Shown: positions 47,248 to 61,200, counted from the stretch's first letter. The stretch is DNA of 64,000 nucleotides from Haematococcus lacustris (GCA_030144725.1 JASKMD010000028.1:3355491-3419490); one strand, 5' to 3'. Translations and numbers: made by a program. Notes: generated by a model not told the origin, from the letters alone.

Positions 47248-47646
47248 ATGGCCTTCTTCTGGGAATACCTAAACCATTCATGGGAGCGTGCGCTCAAGCA
47301 CAGCGATGAGCACGCCCTAAAAAACTGGGTCGAATTTCTGGATTCGGCTGAAAGGGATCGACAGCGGGACCGAATCATCGCGTGGCGGGACCGCGTTTCA
47401 GGGGACAACTTTGCGGTGAATGCTGGCGAGTACGAGTACTACCGACGGACATCGGGCTTCTTGTGGCGTATCCCAGATGCCACCTGCACTCACAAGGCGC
47501 GGGACCACCAATACCTCTACAACCTGGAGAAATATGGGCACAAGGTCTACACTCGGCGTGACAAGGCATCTCTGACCACTGCCCAGCAAGAGGTTGAGCG
47601 CCGTGTTACATCAGGCGAGCTGGGACCTCTGTCGCCTTTGGAATAG
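47248..47646 (+). CDS. intronless orphan ORF, 132 residues
   Basis: The frame is open from ATG 47248 to a stop at 47644-47646. Unlike neighbouring sequence it has no low-complexity runs: it is balanced, charged and aromatic (MAFFWEYLNHSWERALK, FLDSAERDRQRDRIIAWRDR, YEYYRRTSGFLWRIP, YLYNLEKYGHKVYTRRDK). I do not recognise the family. Its position immediately after repeat R and a run of CATGCATGCA motifs suggests it came in with a mobile element or by retroposition, but that is inference. It is probably soluble; no signal peptide or membrane segment is seen. Confidence 0.5.
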   Translation: MAFFWEYLNHSWERALKHSDEHALKNWVEFLDSAERDRQRDRIIAWRDRVSGDNFAVNAGEYEYYRRTSGFLWRIPDATCTHKARDHQYLYNLEKYGHKVYTRRDKASLTTAQQEVERRVTSGELGPLSPLE

Positions 47647-49247
47647 TGCACTCACCAGTGCAGCCTTAGCTAGCTAGTGCAGCCTGGAGCTGATCGCAGA
47701 GCTGGGCCAGGAGAGACATGACCAGTTTGCAATTGGGGCAAGGGCATCAGCAGGCCAGGTGGTGGCGTCTGGTCTATGCACAGGCTGCATGCGCTTCCTA
47801 GTGACAATTGGCTGAGTGTCAGGCATGCAAACACGACACACTGGGTGTGGTGCATGGTGTAATATGTGGCAGGGGCAGTCATCATTGTCGTCCTGGGTCA
47901 GGTGGCCCAACCCAGCAGGAGTCGCTTGGTGCATGCAGCATGCTATGGAGGCTGACCTGATCACCAGCCCACCCTATGGACTGCATACAATGCCCGCTGT
48001 AGTGTGTCAATGCAGGGTTGCAGGCTGGCAATGGGGTCGATTGCACATAACCTCAGTCACACAACAGCTTATTTGGACAAACCCATCCAACTCACCAATA
48101 GCAAGGTCAAAGCAGCTAAGCCTCACCTCCCTCACACACAGCGGCCAGACAGGTGGCTAAGGCAGTCAAAGAGGTAGCTGATGGATGGGACTTGCAAACG
48201 GCTCCAAACTTACCACCCCGTCCTAGGCCCAGCGTCAGCCAGCTCCGTGGCATGTGCAAAACTGCCCGGTGCAGCATGTCCATGTACCTGAGTAAAAACA
48301 TGATTACATGCATACATACAATGATTACATACATACAAACCAGGCTGGTAGCTTGACGGTGTAAATAAACAACATCAACATGATGGCATACACACTGTAA
48401 CAACTGTCACGTCTCATGCTACACAAGCAAGTTGGCAAGCTTACGGCAATAATTCTCATCAACGGCACCTACTTGCATGGTGTTAAATGCTCGTGTGCAC
48501 TTTTGCACCTAGCTACAAAGCGCGCTGCGTGATGGGAAAGAGATAACAGCTTACACCGCTTTAACTGTGAGCCGTCAAGCTGCTTTTACGCCCTCCACCT
48601 CTAGGGTTTCGGGAGCTTCCGCGATACACATCAAGGCTAGGTGCAGAAACAAAGGTGCACATGGGCTCAAAACGAAGGCATGCAAGTTGACATTGTTCAA
48701 CATGAGTGTTGTTTTGAACGTGATGGTCATGGTCATCACAGTGGAAAGTTGAAACTGTTATGGATGTGACAACAGGGCGTCCCAAGCAGCAAAAGGCCCA
48801 AGCAGTGAAACCATCGTCGCCAGTGTGCCGTACTCTGCTGGCACAGCCAGGTTGGCACACCTATGGCACACTACAGACATAACCACGCTGGCACAGCAAC
48901 GGCAACATGTGATTTGATGTATGGGTGGCCGAGGGGCATTGCGTGTCACCCGACCCTTTGAGGCGAAAGCATGTGTGCTCTTGAATAAGCTCGCCAGCCA
49001 CTTGCTGGTGGTGATGATGCGTCACAACCCCACCCCATACCCTGCCCCCCTGCCCCTGCCCCTGTGTTTACTGCAGTGGCCGTCCATCCCTGACCAGGTT
49101 TTGATGCGCAACTGGGTCATAACTGCCGTCGTGCTTGGAGCTGCCTTAGCTCCTTTGGGTGGCACGTAGGGGAGCACGTCGCAAGGTTCAAGGTTGTTGG
49201 TGGGCGGAGGTAGCTCGCAAGGAGGTGCGTCATGTTGGTAGCCTGCC
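47647..49247. other. spacer; one orphan exon-like segment
   Basis: Minus-strand 48287-48214 is bounded by ACTCAG and GTAAGT and encodes YMDMLHRAVLHMPRSWLTLG, which looks like an internal exon, but no partner exons were found. The rest shows only short frames. A minus-strand frame 48860-48561 is cysteine-rich but unsupported. Confidence 0.3.
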
Positions 49248-52200
49248 TTAGTCCCAGCGGGGCATCTCGCCGCCTTCGACTTGCACGGCGCCCACAAAGC
49301 CCCAGTCCGTCGGCCCCCAAGGAGTGGCTGTCCCGGTCTCCGGCACCGGCACGCCGTCATCTCTTGCATCGTTGCTCCACGCAGCTGATGGGTGGGCGCC
49401 GTTGCTGGTAGGCTGTAGTAGATTGGTGGCAGGCAGCTGCGATAGCGACAACCGCGACAGCTGTTCCAGAATTGCAAGCTCCGCGTCGCCCTCAGCGCCA
49501 GTGGTCGCATCAGCAGCTGGGGCATTTGTGTTGCCCGGAACTTTTGGATTTCTAACGCCCGCAGTGCCAGGCGCCGGACCAGCAGCCACCACGCCGCCTA
49601 CTCCACCCGCGCTCACAGCCACGGCCACATCGGAGGTCCGCGTTAGGTGGCGGAACCAGTCGTCCTCAATGTCGGTGCCGGCGGGACCGTGAGCGCTGCT
49701 GGCCGACAACACTGCTGCCGGCGGCGCACCGCCCACCCAGCCGCCGTTGCGGTGCACATACTCCAAGAGTGACGCCCTGGGGTCAGCCACAGAAGGTGAG
49801 AAAGGCAACAGTTCTCGCCACCAAGTCTTTGCCAGCTCATGCGAGGTGCAGCGAGGTGCCAGCGAAAGGTGCACAAATGGTCACAGTTTACTGGTCAGCA
49901 TTACAGGGACAGCTTAACAAAGATGGGTAAGGCGCACCTCGACCCTGGCCTACTGCCATCCCATGGCCGCTGTTGCTGCCGTGGCCGACCCAGCATGAAG
50001 GTCATTGCACATGGCAAGCACCTGGCCAACTGACATCCCAAGGCTGCTGTTGCTGCCATGGCCAGCGTGCTCTTAACAAGTGTGCCCAGCATGAAGGTCA
50101 TTGCAAGCAGTTCAGCGATGTGGCGAGCCCTTGAGCAGTGAAAGAAAGAAAGAAAGGCTGAGCCCTTGCCAGAGGGCATGCAGTGAGGAAGGATGAGAGT
50201 AGCATCGAGTGTGCTCCCCTTGCTCCCCTCCCAACAAAAAAAGCATTGAGCTGTGCACCTGAGTTTGAGGGGGTCACAGCTGCCAGCAAGTCAGCAGCCT
50301 GCCACTGGGCTGCCCCAACCTGGGTAACAGGGACGAGTGGACGCAGGTAGAGCAGCAGGTGGTGGATGCCGGGCAGGCCGGTAGCAGCACTCACCACTGG
50401 GGGTCATTGACCAGCACCTCCGCATTGCCGATGATGACCAGCATGGCCTTGGCGCGTGTGATGGCGACGTTGAAGCGCTTGGGGTTGGTGAGGAAGCCCA
50501 GCCTGGGCCCAGTCACGACAGTCAAGTAGTCAGGGCAGCGGCAGAGACAGCGGTGTGTTGGCAGCAGCAGCGACAGCAGCGATATCAGAAGCAGAGACAG
50601 TGGCGCTGGCAGCAGCTGCAGCACACCCTGGGTCACACTTCACATCAGCATGATGCTCCTGCATACAGCCAGCTCCCATTGCTATTGGCAGTCACCCAGG
50701 GTGCTGTTTTCTTTAGTAGCAGACTGGCAGGAGGAGCATCGAGCCTCGGTTCTACTCTGATCACACTCTGATCACACTCTACTCGCATCCTACCTACACT
50801 CTACTCACACTCTACCCACACCCTCCTCATAGCATGACCTGTCAAGCAGCGCATTCTATATTGAAGCCAATGTGCAATTACATATTCATGTAGCACATGC
50901 TGCACAGCCTCACAGCCAGCCCTGCACTTCCAGGCTGTTGCTGGCCCGTCACGCCTGCATTGCCTTACCCACGCCTCCACCCTACCTTGACACCTCCACT
51001 GCCCTGCTGTATCCTGTCACGCATCCACTCCACTGCCCTGCCTGCTGTGGCCCCTCACGCCTCCACTGCCCTGCTTGCTGCACGTCCTCATGCCTTACCT
51101 GTGCTTGGTGTCAAACTCCAAGTGCTCCACGCTGGAGCGGACGGTGGACATGATGATGGCGCGCCGCTCCTGACCCTGGAACTCCTCCACACTGCCCACC
51201 TGAGCAGCAAGGGGAGCATGTCTGACACCCGCCAACATATTTGAACCCTGACAATGTCAGGCCTGCCGAAGTCGCATGAGCCCATGCACAGCCCTGCCAA
51301 CACACACCGGCCTTACCAACCATGGACCCTGTGCTGGTCAACCAGGCCATACCCTCTCCACACCCTCCCCACACCCTCAATTACATGCCCTCACCACCAT
51401 GTCCCTCCCCTTTACCTTGATTTCCCCGGACACCTTTTCGGTGACTCTGCGGATGCGCTGCACTTGTTTCCTGTAGGCCGTGATGCAGCCGATGTCCAGC
51501 GGGGTCAGTCGGTTGGCCTTCATTCTCAACAGCGCATCCACATACTGCAAGGCGCAGGCGTGTGAGGGGTCGGGGAGGTGGGGTCAGGGGAGGTGGGGAG
51601 GTGGGGAGAGGGGAGGTGGGGAGGTGTGAGGTGGGGAGAGGGGAGGTGGGGAGGAGGGGAGGAGGGGAGGTGGGGAGGTGGGGAGAGGGGAAGTGGGGAA
51701 TTGGGGAGGTGGGGAGGTGGGGAGAGGGGAGGTGGGGAGAGGGGAGGGGAGGGGAGGGGAGGGGAGGGGAGGTGGGGAGAGGGGAAGTGGGGAAGTGGGG
51801 AGAGGGGAGGTGGGGAGAGGGGAGGTGGGGAGGTGGGGAGAGGGGAGGTGGGGAGGTGGGGAGGTGGGGAGGTGGGTGAGGGGAGGTGGGGAGAGGGGAG
51901 GTGGGGAGGTGGGGAGAGGGGAGGTGGGGAGGTGCCTCGTCCCTGCCTCTCCTTTAGCAAAGGAGTCACATGACACCGCATTTCTACAATACATATAGCT
52001 GCAGCGGCCATGCAAGCCACCTTGCTTGCCACCTCTCCCACCAGTTCCTTCCACCCTGTTTCTGCGCTCCCTGGCCAGCCGCCCTTAGCCTCATCTTATG
52101 ACCTCCACCTCCACCACCACCTGCGCGCTAGCTCCACCTGCCTATCCGCTTGCTACCCGCCACTTGCTAGTTGCCCGCCCTGCTTACTGACAGCTCCCTG

Positions 52201-55200
52201 CCAGTTTACCAGCAGCTTCCTCTAGCTTCCTTTACCACCCTCAACCTCACCCTCCTTCATAGCTCCACTTGCCAGCTAGCTTCCACCCACCCACCCCTCC
52301 CACTGCGCCCACCTTGCCCACCAACGCCACCTCCTGGATGTTGAACCAGGAGGGGCTGTTGCCCTCGCGCTCGTCCTTGCCCACCACATGGTGGAAGATG
52401 ATGGGGAAGCTGCAGCCAGCAGCAGGGGCGCAGCCACGCAGCACACACGCCTCCAGCCAACCCCATCGCATGCGCGGTGTAGCAAACAGCCTGGCACGGC
52501 TTGTGCAGAGATGGCGGTGGTGGATGTGGTGGTGGAGTTGGATAGTACAGTTAGACAGTTGCTTTGTTGCTGAATGCACAAGTCTTACCCTGTGCATCAC
52601 ACAAGGACATACATAGCAAGGATCACGTCATGGTCATGCTCCTGCCTGACCCACTTTAGGTTGCTGCGCTCCAAGCCACGCCCTTCCAGCCCTTTGAAGC
52701 CCATCTTGCCCACACAGCCGTGTGTCACTGACATGTCAGCCCCAACCACCAGGTCATTCTGTACAGCAGGTTCACAAGGAGTGGGACCAGGCTGGGTCCC
52801 GGGTCGGGTCGGGGCGGGTCAGGTCAGGTCGGGTCGGGTCGGGTCAGGTCGGGCTCCCTAGCGGAGAAGACAGGCAGCAGGCAGGCAGGTTGGCTGGCTC
52901 ACCATGTAGAATAGGGCGTTGGGCAGACGCAGGATGCATGGATGTGAGCGGTAGTTTGTGAGCAGCTTGGTGACAAAGGTGCTGTTGTACTGCAGTGATC
53001 CCTCCTGCAATATATCAGGACGACCAGGTAGGCATGCTGGCAGGGGGTGATAGGCTGGCAAAGGTGTGGGTGGGCAGGCGGTCAGGCAGGCAGGGGGTTG
53101 CGCTCGTAGGCAGGCAGGCTGAGGGTTGCGCAGGCAGGCAGGCAGGCAGGCAGGCTGAGGGGCAGGCAGGCAGGCTGAGGGGCAGGCAGGCAGGCTGAGG
53201 GGCAGGCAGGCAGGCTGAGGGGCAGGCAGGCAGGCTGAGGGGCAGGCAGGCAGGCTGAGGGGCAGGCAGGCAGGCTGAGGGGCAGGCAGGCAGGCTGAGG
53301 GGCAGGCAGGCAGGCTGAGGGGCAGGCAGGCAGGCTGAGGGGCAGGCAGGCAGGCTGAGGGGCAGGCAGGCAGGCTGAGGGGCAGGCAGGCAGGCTGAGG
53401 GGCAGGCAGGCAGGCTGAGGGGCAGGCAGGCAGGCTGAGGGGCAGGCAGGCAGGCTGAGGGGCAGGCAGGCAGGCTGAGGGGCAGGCAGGCAGGCTGAGG
53501 GGCAGGCAGGCAGGCTGAGGGGCAGGCAGGCAGGCTGAGGGGCAGGCAGGCAGGCTGAGGGGCAGGCAGGCAGGCTGAGGGGCAGGCAGGCAGGCTGAGG
53601 GGCAGGCAGGCAGGCTGAGGGGCAGGCAGGCAGGCTGAGGGGCAGGCAGGCAGGCTGAGGGGCAGGCAGGCAGGCTGAGGAGTCACTCACCTGGCCTGAG
53701 GCTGCATAGGGCGCTGAGCTGATAAGTCGCTCCATGGCACTGACTGCCAGGCCATAGCGCTGGGCCAGGGGCGACAGGATGATGGGACCCAGCTGCTGGG
53801 GGTCCCCTGCCAGCACCAGCCGGGCCCTGCGCCCACCCATCACACCCATCACACCCATCGCACCCAACACACCCATCACACTCATCACACCCACCACCAC
53901 ACCCACCCACCACCCAGTGAGCAACACAAGGCACAGTGAGCAACACACAACCACCACTGTTGCCGCTGCCGTTGCCGCCCCTGCCGCTGTTGCCGCCACT
54001 GCCACTGCTGCCGTTGCTGCCGCTGCTACTGTTGTCCCTGTTGCCACTGCCGCTGCTGCTGTGACTCACGTGCTGTCAGCAGCCAGCAGCCCGGCGGTGG
54101 CCGCTAGCGTCAGTGGCTCCTCAGCATGCCCGGCCTCATCAATGAAGATGTGTGTAAAATGGCCAGCAGGTACCCCTTGGGCATGCAGCTGCAGGGCAGG
54201 AGGCAGGGCAGCACAGGAGCACGACCTGCTGGTCAAGGAGAGGAAGGAGGGGAGAGGAGGGGAGGATGGAAAGGAGGGCAGCAGCTTTCAGCGTAGCTTC
54301 TTGGCTGGTACAGCTTTACAAGTAGAGGTTCAGCAGCAGTGGTGCTGTAGGGGTTCAGGAGCAGCTAGAGACCCTAGACGCGTCATAGCAACTGACACGA
54401 GCCCTCCGCTGCCCAGGCTCCTCTGTGGGCGGCTTCTCAGCTCAGTACAGCTGGAGCAGCGCTCAGGTCGCCTAGAGCAGCAGCAGCCTAGAGTTATGGC
54501 TGGGCATAGGGAGGTGCAGGGCGAGAGGAGGGGAGAGGAGGAGAGGAAAGGGAGGAGAGGGGAGGAGGCGAGGAATGGGGAGGAGGGCAGCAGTTTTTAG
54601 CATCGCTTCTTGGCCGGTACAGCTCTACAACTGGAGGTTCAGCAGCAATTAGATGCCCTAGAGGCGCTGCAGTCTGAGGAGGGTAGGGTCAGGGCAGAGG
54701 GCGCAGGGCAGAAAGAGGAGAGAGAGAGTACAGCAAGGCATGGGGTGGCAGGAGGTGGGAGGTGGAGGGGTGACGGTAGGGTATGTGAAGGGGAGGGTTA
54801 GAAGTCTGGGAGGAAGGGGAAGCAGCCTTCCCACCTTAGACGCCATGAGGCAGGTGACGGCCACCACTCGGATGTACTTGTCCATGATGCGTGCTTTGTC
54901 AGGCATCTCAAAGGCCCCGTCATCTGAGGCCAGCAGCACAACACGTACAGCTGAGAAAGTGCAGGTGCTGGTGCTGGTGCGGGTGCTGGTGCTGGCTGAC
55001 CCCAGTGTTGTGCTTACGACATGGGCTTACGACATGGGCTTGAGCATCACACCATCAGCACAGCAGTCCTTGGCACCCATGGCCACCACCCTTCCCTTCA
55101 CCCTTCGCCTCTACAGTAGTGCCACAAACACCAAGTTCTGCATCAAGCAGCGGCAGTGCAGCAGCAGTGGTAGAGGCAGCGACATTGAGGCCCCGTGCTT

Positions 55201-58200
55201 CTGCTCGCTTAACGGGAGTGGAGCAACGCCTTGTGCATGGTGCTGCTGCTGTGTGCACGCACCCTCCCTGTTTGCCTCCCGCCAGTTGCTGACAGGCTTA
55301 AGGGCGATGGGCAGGTCCTCCACTGGCCGTGAGAAGGCGCACACGCGCAGCAGCTGGCTGGCGGGTACCTGAATGGAAGCAGCATGGCCCTGGCTGTGAT
55401 GGGGGTGTGAGGGGGGTGTGAGGGGGGTGCAGTAAACTGGTGCCCTGTTTACAGTGTGAACAAGGTGCCCTGTTTACATAGCAAGGTGCACTGGTGCACA
55501 AGTTGCCCTGTTTACAGGGAGGGGTGTGTGTGGGGGGTGTGTGAGGGGGATGTGAGGGGTGTGTGAGGGGGTGTGAGGGGAGTGTGAGGGGGGTGTGAAG
55601 GGAGTGTGAGGGGGTGTAAGGGGGTGTGAGGGGGGTGCAAGGGATGTGTGAGGGGGGTGTGAGGGGAGTGTGAGTGTGTGTGAGGGGGTGTGTGAGGGGG
55701 GGTGTGAGGGGGTGTGAGGGGGTGTGAGGGGGGTGTAAGGGATGTGTGAGGGGTGTGTAAGGGGTGTGTGAGGGGGTGTGAGGGGGTGTGAGGGGGGTGT
55801 AAGGGATGTGTGAGGGGTGTGTGAGGGGTGTGTGAGGGGGTGTGAGGGGGTGTGAGGGGGCTGGGCGCTTAATACCTGATGAGCAGCAGGCAGACAGCAC
55901 TTGACAAGCAGCCCAGCCCCTGCTCCTGCCCCTGCCCCTGCCCCTGCCCCTGCCCCTGCTCCTGCCCCTGCTCCTGCCCCTGCCCCTGCCCCTGGTCATA
56001 GCTCGCTCACCCCCTTGTCCATCACTCTCTGAGCCAGGAGGTCAGCAGCCGAGTTGGAGGGTGCGCACAGCAGCAGCCGGCTGTTCGGGTCCAGCTTAAA
56101 AACCTGCACCACACACCACACACCAGCGCACGCCACCAGCGGTCTTTGTACATATGTGTTTGGGCTTGCCATAAAACGCTTGGCCAATAGCACAGCAGCT
56201 CCTGTTGTTGTGCTCCTCCACGGTAAGTCTGCTGGTCCACCTGTGCCATGCTGTGTCACACTTACAGCCCTGCACTATGTCAATGTCAGTCTGGTCACAG
56301 TGTGATGTGTTGGTGTGACCTACACACTGTATTTGCCTCCTGCTGGTGTGACCGCCCACCTGTGCTGCCGCCTCTGTTGCGGTCATTGTCTTGCCCGTGC
56401 CAGGCGGTCCGAAGATGAGGTAGGGCAGGGGCGCGTGGTCGCCCTTGAGGATGGCTCGCACCGCTGCGCGCTGCTCGGCGTTTATTCTCTTGTCGCTCCA
56501 TGTGGGCTGTGTCCAGCAGGTAGTGGGACAGGGGCTGAGCCAGGGGGAGGGCAGGGGGTGTGGGAGCTGGGACGAGGAGGGGGTAGGGGAGGAGGGGAGG
56601 AGGGGAGGAGGGGAGGAGGGGAGGAGGGGAGGAGGGGAGGAGGGGAGGAGGGGAGGAGGGGAGGAGGGGAGGAGGGGAGGAGGGGAGGAGGGGAGGAGGG
56701 GAGGAGGGGAGGAGGGGAGGAGGGGAGGAGGGGAGGAGGGGAGGAGGGGAGGAGGGGCATATGCCAGGCAGTGCCCACCTCAGCTGTGATGGATGCTGGT
56801 GGGTCCGGCAGCGTTGGTGCCATTGTTTTGCTGAGGAAGTTGTGGAACCAGCCACCTGCGCCTGAGGCCTGCATCTCCTTGCGTGGCGCTGGCATGGCGA
56901 GGCCCTTGGAGCCAAACACCAGGGCCGGGTGCAGGCTGTTGGGGGCGCGGGAAATGACGCTCTGAGTAGAACAAGCAGAAGGGATGGTGAGAGGTGGGTG
57001 GGTGAGGGGGGGCAAGAGGGGGCGAGGGATGGTGAGGGGGTGGGTGGGGTTGAGGGGGGGGGGGGGTGAGCAGGCAACCAGGCAGGCAGGTTGGCACACA
57101 CACAAGGGCGCGAGACAGGCAACCAACAAGATATATTTACGTGCAGTGATGGCCTGACCTGCATGAAGTTGAAGGTAGAGCGACTGATGGCAAAGCGCAC
57201 ATTGACACGGATGCCACTGATCCAGTTCCTGCAGGGAACCGGCATGCTCTCAGGTCACACTTTAGCTTTGCTTTTACTTTTACTTTGGCACAAGGTTGGG
57301 TCACACGTTCAGGTCACATGTTATGGTCACATGTTCAGTCCGTTAGATTCGCGTAATGGGCGAGGTAGAGGCCCTGATCTGGTATATCTGAGGTCCGCAG
57401 CCCGGGGATTATACAACAGCGTACCCCGCAGCCCGGGGATTATAGAGAAACGTACCCCGCGGGCCCGGCAATCATACAAAAGCGCGGTCGACGGGGGGTC
57501 AATTATGTTCAGTTGTATACATCCTCGTCTCTGCAGCCATATACAGCCTTGACTCGGGCTCGTCCATTATTTGCGTATAATGTACTCGGCCCGCCAGTTA
57601 TCAATTACATACTGGCTGCAGCACACTGAGTTGTGGAAAAATGTTTGATCCTGTATTCTGCTTACCCACAAGCCCATACAAGCAGCAGATGTTGAAGACA
57701 AGCCGAGGACACAGGCCAGGCACTGCAAGCACCCCTCCATCTTTCTACCCCTTTTAGTTTCGACCCCATTTTATGTTATTTTCCCCCCCTCTATTCACCT
57801 CCTATTTTTACTTTTCTCTTTCCATTTATCTTCCCTTTCTCTTGTACTTCCCCTCATCTCCACCCACTTGTGAAAGTCCGGGTTGAACTTCAGCGACACC
57901 TGGGCACATGCAAGCGTCCGTGGCACACTTCAGGTTGCATGGCGCTGCTGTCACACTGTCGCCAGACTATGACAGGTCCATGGCCCCCCTCCTAATCCCC
58001 TGCCCCTGCCTCCTGCCCCACCCTTCCATCCCAGCCCTACCCCGGTCCCACCCCCTGCCCCCTTAGCCCACCTCATCGCGAAGGACTAAGTGCACAAAGC
58101 CCTGCCACTCCCTGCCCCCCTCGCTGCCGTCAGCCCAGGAGACGTACAGGGCATCGCCTCGCATCACCGAGGGACGGTTTTCAGCTAGGCCCGGCACCTA

Positions 58201-61200
58201 CAGCCACATTAGCAAGAGTAACGAGGAAAGGAGTAAAGTCGACAGCCACACCAGCAGGAGTGATGAGAAAAGGACACAGGACAAGATCAGGTTCCTTACA
58301 CACCTACAGCAGCAGCAGCACCATGCAATGGCATCAGTGAAGTATAGTATAATGTCAGAGGCGGACCTGTTACGGAAAAATAACGGTCGAGGCTGGGTCG
58401 AAAGTTGCAGTAAACGTCGAGGCGTAGCCGAGACGTTTACGCAACTTGAGACCTGGCCGATACTGTTATTTGGACGTGAACAGCGCTGGCCCAGACATTA
58501 TGCGATATCCCTATACATTACGGGCACACGATTTGGAGCCTCGCTGCTATTGCGGCTGTGCTCCACGCGTCGGAGACGACAGCAGAAGCATTGCGCAAAC
58601 CACGCTCTTTCTTGGTGGTTGTGCACTTTTGCTGTAAATGTCTGCGCTTTCCCCGTGCATGTGTGCAAGTCGTGCACTTTTTCAGTAAATGTTTGCACTT
58701 TTCCCGTAAATGTGTGCAAGTCGTGCACTTTTCCTGTAATTGTTTGCAAGTCACCCCCTTTTCACTCTTTTCCCTAGGACAAACTTCCAGCCGCAGCCTC
58801 ACCCATACCAGTTTGCCCACCGGCCAAGATGCCCGACAGCACCTACACCGTCAGCAGTGGAAGCATTGGCGACGACGACGACCAGTGCGGCAGTGATAAC
58901 GACTTCGAGATACCAACATGTAACCTTCTTCCGCCTCCGCTAGAGGTCGCAACAGCACGTTTGGCAGCTACGAGCGTTGACCTCTTTCGACTTGCATCAT
59001 TTGACTAATAATACCACGTCCGTTGCGCAACAGGGTCCCCGGAGAACAAAGTGGCTGGGCACCCTAACACCGCCGTTGCAGCTGTCGCAGGAGCTCGGAT
59101 GGCTGATGCAGATGGTGTGGCTGCGGAATGGCGGTGTGGCTGCGCAGACGGTGTGGCTGCGCACTGGACGCTTTGCACTGCTGTGGAAGGTCATTGATGG
59201 CCATGACAAGAATGCCTTCAAGGCGGGAGAGGTGAGGTCATCAAGAGGTGTAGCAGCCAAGCACGCAACCTGACATTCCAATACTGGATTCCAATGCTTT
59301 GTGCTTGCAGGTTACCCACACGCGCAAACGGGCAGGCATTGTCACTGAGGACGACCTTGTGAAGGCAGCCCCACACATGGAGCCGGGGAATCCCAGGGGA
59401 CTGCAAAACCGCGTCATATATGCCCTGACTACCAGTGCTTTCCTCCATGGTGACCAGTTGGTCAACCTCGAGCTCCATCACCTTGTGCGCATCTACCCAG
59501 GTGAGATTGTGTGGCAGCCATGCATGCATCATCTACATCTGCTGCTCCATGTCATGTGTCATGGCTGATATGAGTGATGCAAGTAATCCCTATTGTGCAT
59601 GCATGTGGCATGTGTAGGATCTGAGTGTGATGTGGATGCCTTCAAGATCAAGGACATCGCATGCAAGAACTGGCAGGGTGGCTTGGCTGACCTGGGCCGT
59701 GAGCCGCCACAAAAGATGATACGGGGCCACTCATCGCTGCCTGTTGGGCTGGACAAGTACGAGAAGGCCAAGATCTGCAATGTCGCAGCCCTAGACCTGC
59801 TGCTTTCCAAGCACCCGAAGACTGACCCCCAGCACCAGCGTCTGTTGCTCAAGCCCTTGCCAACAACCAACAAGGAGTCTGGGGTGTGGTATGGCAGCCA
59901 GGCTGTGGGCATCAGCTCTGTGCGGCAACACTGGAAGACTATGTTCCCCAACTCCACTCTCCACGGCGGCAAGCGCTCCACCGCCACGGCTGCCCTAGCA
60001 TCTGGCGCACCCCTTCCCCTTGTGCAGAGGGAGGGAGGGTGGAAACACCCTGACAGCGTCGCTGTGTACCGTCATGCCGACAAGGAGGCCCGGCAGAAGC
60101 TTAGCAACGCCATCAACGCTCCCATGGTGGCAGCTGCGCCCCGCACCACACCCAGCTTGGCCTCATTGACATCCTTGCCAGAGCCCACCGTCATTGTGCC
60201 AGAGCCGCCGTCCAGCTGCAGCGGCCCTTCCGCGGCCACCTCCCTCCCCACGCCACCTCCTACCACCTCCCCACCGCCCGTCACCCCAGCTAGCATGCCC
60301 AGCTGGCAAGAACTGGCAGCTGCTAATGGCTGGATGGCCCCCCCCCCAAGCCCCGCACCTAGTTGCCACCCTGTAGCAGCAATGCCTACCCCTCGACCAG
60401 AGTCTGCACCTCCGGTCAACAGCTTCCCTGGCGGCGGTCCTTCAAGCATCTGGCCCGGTGGTGGTGCCTTTGGCGGCGGTGTCCCTGGCAGCTGGCCCGG
60501 CGGAGGTGCCCCTGGCAGCTGGCCCGGCGGCGGTGCCCCTGGCACCTGGCCCAGCAGCGGTGCCGCTGGCTCCTGGCCCGGCGGCGGTGTCCCTAGCACC
60601 TGGCCCGGGGGCGGTGCCCCCTTCAGCAGCTGGCCCGGCGGCGGTGCCCCCTCGAGCAGCTGGCCTGGCGGCGGTGCCCCCTCTAGCAGCTGGCATGCAA
60701 GCAGCCACCCTGCCCTAATTGTTGTGCTTGCTGTAATTGTTGTGCTTGCTGTAATTGCCCAAGTCTGGTCAACATATCCGTATAAATCTACAACTACGAC
60801 AAAGTAACAATAAATTATTCTCCCGTAATGTATAGGGATGCATGTATACATCATGCGCCGAGCTGGAGTGATGATAGTAACAAAGTACTAGGGTTACTCA
60901 TAACTATAGCTAAAAGTGCTAACAGCGTGTGCAACGATGTGCGAGTCGTGGAAGTTGTAGCTTGCATGGTGACGAGCTTGCACGGTGAAGCTCATGGTGA
61001 AGCAGTCGTCGTAGAAGGAATTTGGGTTAAGAGGTGCACTTTTCAGCAATCTACTGGTCTTCCACATTTCTCCAGTAATTGGGGTCAAGTCGCCCACATC
61101 TCTACGAGTCAAGTCACTTTTTGAGCATCCAAAGCACAGGAGAGAAGAGCAGGTGACCAGGCAGCAGGATCAGGCAATAGTTTCCCACTCCCTTTCGCCC

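Noticed and set aside
51560..52054. Pro/Ser-rich and Gly-rich frames over the G-rich minisatellite
   Set aside because: They are repeat artefacts; the only supported coding here is the short helicase exons.
53015..54047. Direct-repeat array considered as CRISPR or as a Cys/Leu/Pro repeat protein
   Set aside because: There are no spacers between the 20-bp units, the organism is eukaryotic, and helicase exons on either side join in phase across it.
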